Source of the DNA: Ophiura sarsii
Lineage: Eukaryota; Echinodermata; Ophiuroidea; Amphilepidida; Ophiuridae
Assembly: GCA_035610835.1 (NCBI GenBank)
Contig: CM069447.1
Coordinates: 43,125,893 to 43,189,892, forward strand
Length of the DNA: 64,000 nt
Direction of reading: 5' to 3'
Both the position numbers and the translations under genes were made by a program. The notes beneath the pieces are model-generated. The model was given only the letters and a program-made list of their open reading frames with translations, had not been told where the DNA came from and did no database searches. This document shows positions 59,201-64,000 of this stretch, one piece after another; position 1 is the stretch's first letter, and the number at the start of each line of letters is the position of its first letter.

Positions 59201-62200
59201 CGGAAAGGGCAAGTCAACTTTTTTTGGTTTTGGCCTTAAGTGTAGTGTGAATTGTATTTAAGTTGTGGAATTCCGAATCTATGGTTTTATATAAAGGGCT
59301 GTATAACAAGATATTGCCACCTACCACAGGCAATATCCTGTTAACACCCCCATCATAGCTTTTGTAAAGCAGAGCAAGTGAATTGTGTATTTGAGCTGTG
59401 GAATTCAGCAGCTACGATTTACAAAGGGGTGTATAACAAGATATTGCCTACGACTGTATAGTATCTTGGGTTTCTGACATACAATGGGGGTAATTTGAAG
59501 AAAAAACTTGGTCAAAATGTCGATATTTAACGGAAATTAACCCCTATTGACGCAACAAAAACGTAATACGAGTTCAATCTAACATCTGAAAAGAAGAAAA
59601 AATCTGAACGCCTTTAGGGTTTTTTTCAAGCTGATTTTGTTAATTATATTCTTTGAAAAAAGACGTTCTAGCTTTTTAAAGCCAAGACATCACTTTATCC
59701 TTAAAAGAGGATGAAAATAGTAAACGTTGGTACCTCTCTATCATTTGTTGCAATTATAGCTCAAAACCGGGACAAAATCAAACACTTTGATTGCAATCAT
59801 TCAAAAAAAATTAACTGCAAAAGATACACAGCAGCATACACATCAATGCAATACTAACTTTTAGTGACGTATGCAACAAACATGCCTACTATGTACACAT
59901 GCATATGCAGATCAGTTCATGGGGAAAATATAATGGAGGTTCAGATGACGTAAAAACCCACCCCAAACCCTGTTATACGGGGAAAACAGACATCTTAGGT
60001 CGGTCATGGTGTTTTCTTAGACTCGATCCTCCTGTCTTCCCTATTTTACACACAGCCCCTGCGAGGGTGCTCAAATGTGAAGACTGGAAAAAATACAGTT
60101 CTAAAAGTGTGCGCTGATAAACTAATGAATATACATGAGTTTATTCACGTACCATCACGCCACAGTGCGCCGATAGTTTAACGCGGCGTTGTACACCGCG
60201 TGACGTGATAGGGCGCACGACAGTGCCGCGTCACAGGAGGCACACGCACTGCAAATTGCACTGCAAATTGAATCGGACCAATCAGGTGTTTTTTCTGTTG
60301 GCCATAAATGCGCATGCTCGATGAATCGTTTGCATCTTCATATATGCTAAAAACTCATGGAATTCCCCGAGTAAACCGCACACTTTTTGGACGTACTATT
60401 TTCCCTGTCCCTCTTTTTGGTCCACCATTTTTAAAGATGGCGGCTACATAGAGGGACGCAGGGACCCAGTCTAGTGTTTTCTGCCCCTCAAAAAATGAAA
60501 AATAAAATGTTACTGTTTACTGATCATATATGAATATTAAGCCACTAATGGCAAGGTTGTATAATTATTGAACTAAATATTAGTTTTCCTCAAAAAAATA
60601 GCTATAGGACTAAATAATATTTTTTCCTCAAAAAATATTGACCTTATATATACAGTCCGACCTCGGTTATCCGGACACGATGGGACCAAGTATAGGCCGG
60701 GTAAGTGAACAATCTGGATAAGCGAATGATGTGTAATTCTGCATTGACTGTCCTGATAGATGCTCAAATTGGGACAATAAAAGGGTACTAAATGAGGGGT
60801 AATTACAGTGATAATGTATTATTTAAGCACTTAACAGCACTACCAACATCAAAAGACGGCCTTAAAATGCTTTAGAGTGTGAAAATAAGGGGATTAGGCT
60901 GTAAAAAACTTTTTTTATTCTGGGATCATCCAGCCGGATAACAGAGTTATTGGATAAAAGAGGGCAAGATAACCGAGGTTGGACTGTACAGCGTGGTCTG
61001 AAGAAAAGTTTACACTTTTTTAGAGGCAAATTTATCAAAATTGGGGAAACATGTTTTAATATTTTAAGATATTCCTAAACTAAAATATCTTGTTGGTTAT
61101 TGGTGAAAACGGCGTTGAAATTAAAGCTCAAATTAAGAAATAGCGTCAATTTAAAGAAAACTTGTCAAATACAAGGTTGTCCACACGCAAGTCTATGGCA
61201 GTCATGGATGTTTCCATATAAACTCCATAAAAAAAAGTTTAGAAAGTGTTTTGAGCCACCTATTTCTCATTTATTTGAGACCGGTTTATATCCTTTTATG
61301 CATCAGTGGATTAGCTAATTTCCTCCTCTACAATTGCTTGCTTCATGGCTGAGTACCTCCCCTTTGTTTACAGGTATAATTAGGGCCTACATACTATTGC
61401 AGGAAATTGTGAACGCAGTACTATTGAGTTGACAACATCCCATAGAATTGCGTGGACAAACTGGTTTTTGACCATTATTCTTTAAACCATCGCCATTTCT
61501 TTATTTATGCTTCATTTTAAACGCCGTTTTCACCATAAATCACTAAGATAATGGCGTTTAAGATAATATTAAAACAATTATTAGATATCTCGTCCATTTC
61601 GAGAAATATGCATCTTAAAAAGTGTAAACCTTTTTTTGGACCACTCTGTATTCTAATAAGACTAACATGAGTGATGATTGTTATTAGTGATGTAATGATA
61701 TAATAGAGAAACAGAGCACTATGTGTGCATGCGCTGTACTCACGATTGGATATGGTTAGTGTCCGGGCTCGTGGGACTCTGTTTGATGATTGTAGATCCT
61801 CCACCTCGGATGCCGCCCGTAGGGGTAACGATTTGTCCCCCTCCTCGGATGGTGGCATGTGACGTGGGAGGATGCCCAGCACGGATTGTCTTGGCTGGGG
61901 GTAGTAAAGGAGAGGGTAAAATAATGAATATAATTACAGCCACACAAAAAATAAACCTTGTTCTACAGGCAAACGGACCTTTTCAGGTTAGGTCGTCGGG
62001 CTGGCTTTTCCCCTTTTTCCTTTCCTTTTTTCCTCTTCAAAATGAATGATAACAGAAACTGGAAAAATATTTTTGATTTTGTTTTTGGACCTTTTTTTGA
62101 CCCCAATCTTTGCATTTGTTCTTCTGTCCCCACTCAATGACGGTAATAATTCTGTAACTCACCAATTTGTGCAGAGCTTTTCCTCGCCACATTCCTCTGT

Positions 62201-62239
62201 CTCACTGCCTCCTTGATCCTGTCAACCTCTTGTTGGTAC
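56030..62239 (-). CDS. KIF5: Kinesin-1 heavy chain, tail exons (partial)
   Basis: Four exons on the minus strand in transcript order: 62239-62163, 61894-61744, 58693-58403 and 56226-56030. All junctions keep phase and have GT-AG borders. The first encodes YQQEVDRIKEAVRQRNVARK and onwards, the very conserved end of the kinesin heavy chain coiled coil. The second begins with the IAK region (SAQI-AKTIRAG; usual form QIAKPIRPG), which inhibits the motor heads in the folded molecule, followed by RGGG repeats as in KIF5. The last two encode a Ser/His/Pro-rich and a basic tail of at least 160 residues not present in the short KIF5B/KIF5C-type ends. The motor and stalk are beyond the right edge, and no terminal exon was identified to the left. 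Kinesin-1 is the plus-end-directed microtubule motor for cargo and organelle transport. Confidence 0.88.
56490..56862. mobile_element. Dispersed repeat, copy 2, with inverted ends
   Basis: TAAAGGTGTATGTTCCGATC at left and ATCGGAACATCTACCGTTA at right are inverted ends. 56568-56845 matches 17295-17575. It lies in a kinesin intron. Confidence 0.7.
57262..57405 (+). repeat. Short minisatellite, ~26-bp units
   Basis: Five or so imperfect units of the form ACAATATTTGGGTAAAATAT followed by TGTCA. It lies in a kinesin intron. Confidence 0.7.
58403..58693 (-). CDS. KIF5: Kinesin-1 heavy chain exon, Ser/His/Pro-rich extension
   Basis: The acceptor is CTCTCAAACAG and the donor GTTAGT. It has 96 codons plus shared bases: PTDAITNNTHSARSGEARSV, a basic block KKERRS, R/P-rich PRPGRPHRQSR, acidic DDD, a HHHPHPSH cluster, then many S/T-P sites. 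It is likely disordered and phosphorylatable. Support is exact phase with both neighbours and a bias away from the AT-rich background. Apparent plus-strand frames here are antisense shadows. Confidence 0.75.
58841..59322. mobile_element. MITE with GGCAATATCCTGTTAAC ends, interrupted copy
   Basis: GGCAATATCCTGTTAACCCC at left and TGTATAACAAGATATTGCC at right. The interruption at about 58893-59236 is a GTTGACTTGCCCTTTC-family element. A short uninterrupted copy lies immediately downstream (59329-59447). Confidence 0.7.
58893..59236. mobile_element. Nested GTTGACTTGCCCTTTC element
   Basis: AAGGCC, C-run, A-run, GTTGACTTGCCCTTTCAGGG at left; AAAGGGCAAGTCAAC, T-run and GGCCTTAA at right. It is in opposite orientation to the 15099-15411 copy (GTCAAAGTCAGGGTCGG first, then TAGCGACCCTAGATTTCC). 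Confidence 0.75.
59329..59447. mobile_element. MITE with GGCAATATCCTGTTAAC ends, intact copy
   Basis: 119 bp bounded by GGCAATATCCTGTTAACACC and its inverse GTATAACAAGATATTGCC. It shows the layout of the 58841 copy before insertion (AAGCAGAGCAAGTGAATTGT). Confidence 0.7.
60018..60473. mobile_element. Mutator-like MITE with 9-bp target duplication, longer copy
   Basis: The ends are TAGACTCGATCC and GGGACCCAGTCTA (inverted), flanked by a perfect 9-bp repeat GTGTTTTCT (60009-60017 and 60474-60482). The outer parts match the inverse of the 115-bp copy at 46648 (CTTCCCTATTTTACACAC; TTTTAAAGATGGCGGC). About 340 bp of extra sequence lies between GAGGGTGCTC and CTTTTTGGTCC. Confidence 0.85.
60653..60986. 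mobile_element. Pogo/Tigger-like MITE
   Basis: The ends are CAGTCCGACCTCGGTTATCC and the inverse GATAACCGAGGTTGGACTG, flanked by TA. CAGT..GACCTCGGTTATCCG resembles Tigger-type pogo ends. It is 334 bp and non-coding. It shares its right TA with the next element. Confidence 0.75.
60989..61648. mobile_element. TA-flanked foldback MITE
   Basis: CAGCGTGGTCTGAAGAAAAG then TTTACACTTTTTTA at left; TAAAAAGTGTAAACC then TTTTTTTGGACCACTCTG at right, TA on both sides (60987-60988, 61649-61650). The interior arms pair (GAAAACGGCGTTGAAATTAAA against its inverse near 61500-61530). Confidence 0.75.
61744..61894 (-). CDS. KIF5: Kinesin-1 heavy chain exon, IAK autoinhibitory region
   Basis: It follows the acceptor CCCCCAG and ends before GTGAGT. 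It begins (A)KTIRAGHPPTSHATIRGGG, then a second IRGGG. The usual IAKPIRPG is IAKTIRAG here, so both prolines are replaced. It ends SPTSPDTNHIQ in phase with the next exon. Confidence 0.9.
61946..62100 (+). mobile_element. Fragment of the GTTCTAC family in a kinesin intron
   Basis: CTTGTTCTACAGGCAAACGG, then ACCTTTTCAGGTTAGGTCG, matches the left end of the 1238-2049 family. The right end was not found. Confidence 0.45.
62163..62239 (-). CDS. KIF5: Kinesin-1 heavy chain exon, end of coiled coil
   Basis: It follows the acceptor TCTTTAG and ends before GTGAGT. It has one base of a shared codon, 25 codons (YQQEVDRIKEAV...SSAQI) and one base carried over. The sequence is nearly identical to fly and vertebrate kinesin heavy chain at this position. 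Confidence 0.92.
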
Positions 62240-62696
62240 CTAAAGAGGAAAAAAATCAAAACAAACAAAAACACAATTAAATCTCGTTATGTTCTGCCTT
62301 TGACACTCGGATCAGGGATTCTATTAATTTTAGGGATAGGAAAGTCCTAAACTGCACATACTTAAATAACAAGTTGCGTTTTCTAGGCTATTGAGCTCAT
62401 TAACCTTTGAGTGAGCATAATCTTGATGGCGCTGTTTGTCGTTTGCTTATGTATAGACTTAATTAAAGTTTACACGGAATTGTTGGGAAAAAATCCTGAA
62501 AAATTGTGCATTCATGCTACAGAGTTTTTACCAATTGTTAGTTTATACATTTTAAGCGCAGTTTGTCACTTCTCTTTAAAATATACACCATATCGTTGTT
62601 GACAGACTTGATACAAGTCTATACAAAAGCAGGCAACAGATAGCACTACAGCGCCACCAAGATTATGCTCACACAAAAGTTTTAACTTAAAAGTAG

Positions 62697-62875
62697 CTTC
62701 CGATCAGCAATTTGAGTTGCACACCCCTGCTCGTAATCTTACTAAACCTAAAACTATTCCCCCTTCCGCCAAGAAGGGTTTTTTATGCCTCCGGTCCAGT
62801 TTTGTGGAACAATTTACCGCGACACATCAGGCATGCCTCATCACTGACTCAATTTAAGAAGATGTTAAAACTCAA
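62697..62875 (+). pseudogene. 3' end of a non-LTR retrotransposon ORF2 (CR1/Jockey-like), frameshifted
   Basis: One frame reads SSDQQFELHTPARNLTKPK up to about 62785. A second frame then reads FYASGPVLWNNLPRHIRHAS, then SLTQFKKMLKL. The sequence A(S)GPxLWNxLPxHIRxASSLxxFKxxLK is the conserved extreme C-terminus of many non-LTR reverse transcriptase polyproteins. The frame change and absence of the polymerase mark a dead, 5'-truncated copy. Confidence 0.7.
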
Positions 62876-63531
62876 TTATTCCACCGTCATAGTGCGAGTA
62901 ATGTTTAACACTGTTTTTTAATGTTATATACAATTTGTATCATTATCATGTATTATATAACAGTTGGAAATTTCCTTGTCATTTGATTGGTGGATTGTAT
63001 GTCACATGACATGAAATATTTGTCCCATTTCATTGATTTTACATCATACGTCATTAATCGTGCAATTTGGTTCCATTTGCCGTGCAACTTTCTTCCATAC
63101 GTTTTGTACTATTGCACGCCTCATGTTTTTCATCAGGCAACAGTCACTGTACACGCGCTAATATTGAACCGCGCCACGATTATGATGCATTTGTATTTAT
63201 GGCCAGCCTGTGTGCAGCGTCTCCCAACAACCAATCTTCCGGTGAAAGTGCCGTAGCGTAGCCGCTGGGAGGCCTATGTTTTGTTCTGCTCCCTGCATAT
63301 CTTGGATTATAATTGCCTTCTTGTATTGATGGGACTAATGTTAATGCTGTACATGAGACAAATATTGTAAGTGAGAACACAAGCTTCCAGGCGAGGGCTA
63401 GGTCTAATTAAAATGATCAATTTTAAATCAAAATAAGCTTAGGCCTACTGCTACTCACTCAGTCAGTAGCGTAGGCCTGTCAGCTTCCGTTTTTTATGAC
63501 AAATAACCTACCGAATGTGTTACTGTTATAT

Positions 63532-63702
63532 AAAACAAATAATGAATGTTTTTCATTCGTGCAATGGTATGAATATTTTCATTCGGTGAAAGATGAAATG
63601 TTCCATTCAACTCAGCTTTGCTTCGTTGAATGGAACATTTCATCTTTCACCTCATGAAAATATTCATACCATTGCACTCATAAACATTCATTATTTGTAT
63701 AC
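63532..63702. repeat. 170-bp hairpin (arms ~70 bp)
   Basis: The left arm (ATTCGTGCAATGGTATGAAT to GATGAAATGTTCCATTCAAC) is mirrored by the right arm (GTTGAATGGAACATTTCATC to ATTCATACCATTGCACTC) across about 20 bp. Ends TAATGAATGTTT/AAACATTCATTA. It is a near-perfect foldback element with no coding capacity. Confidence 0.85.
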
Positions 63703-64000
63703 CATTATAATGTGCAAGGGCGCTATATAAAAGCTTATTGTTATGTCATGTCAATTTCATTACAACTTGATCAACCTTATCTCATTGATTGTTGTGATCA
63801 TTTGTATCATAAAGACTGGCCCTTTGAAGTCAATTCATAGTTTTCCCTTAACAAACCCATTTTGTGATTCATTTGATGTGTTTCCATTGAAAAATCTTAA
63901 CTTATTTTAATGTATTGCCAAATTCCAATGACATTATCATTTAGAATCCATTTGTCAGGCTTTGGTTGCGTCATCCATTCTCAGCGTATTATATCTTGAG

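Overview
This is animal nuclear DNA: AT-rich, repeat-dense, with short protein-coding exons separated by kilobase introns with GT-AG borders, and no bacterial-type gene packing. The two recognisable host genes (YBEY and a kinesin-1 heavy chain), the large number of short inverted-repeat elements, tRNA-like SINE heads and long poly-G tracts suggest a marine invertebrate, perhaps an echinoderm or another deuterostome. The species assignment is an inference with low confidence.

Layout. 1-18 kb is intergenic and almost entirely non-autonomous transposons, plus a 3.3 kb satellite of 36-bp units (11.0-14.35 kb). 18.5-30.0 kb is a complete four-exon YBEY gene on the + strand, whose introns hold nested MITEs. 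30-37 kb is repeat-rich and includes a 20-bp tandem array carrying eight NF-kB-consensus decamers. 37.5-38.3 kb is a decayed two- or three-exon gene ending in a tudor/chromo-like SH3-barrel segment, with a tandemly duplicated exon, one in-frame stop and one frame break. 38.4-56 kb has no gene I can support; it holds ~172-bp periodic repeats, ACATGTG arrays and many MITEs. 56.0-62.2 kb (- strand) carries four consecutive tail exons of a kinesin-1 heavy chain gene; the motor and stalk exons lie beyond the right edge and the last exon was not found. 62.7-64 kb holds a non-LTR retrotransposon tail and a large hairpin.

The two genes are convergent (YBEY rightward, kinesin leftward) and have no evident functional relation. 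YBEY is the metal-dependent endoribonuclease family of rRNA maturation, but this copy has lost two of the three zinc histidines. The kinesin tail keeps the IAK autoinhibitory region in variant form and continues at least 160 residues past it. The most informative repeat result is a set of insertions whose exact boundaries can be read: 9-bp target duplications for a Mutator-like MITE that carries a YY1-type motif, an 8-bp duplication for a hAT-like MITE, and several TA-flanked elements, some nested in others with an empty-site paralogue elsewhere in the window.
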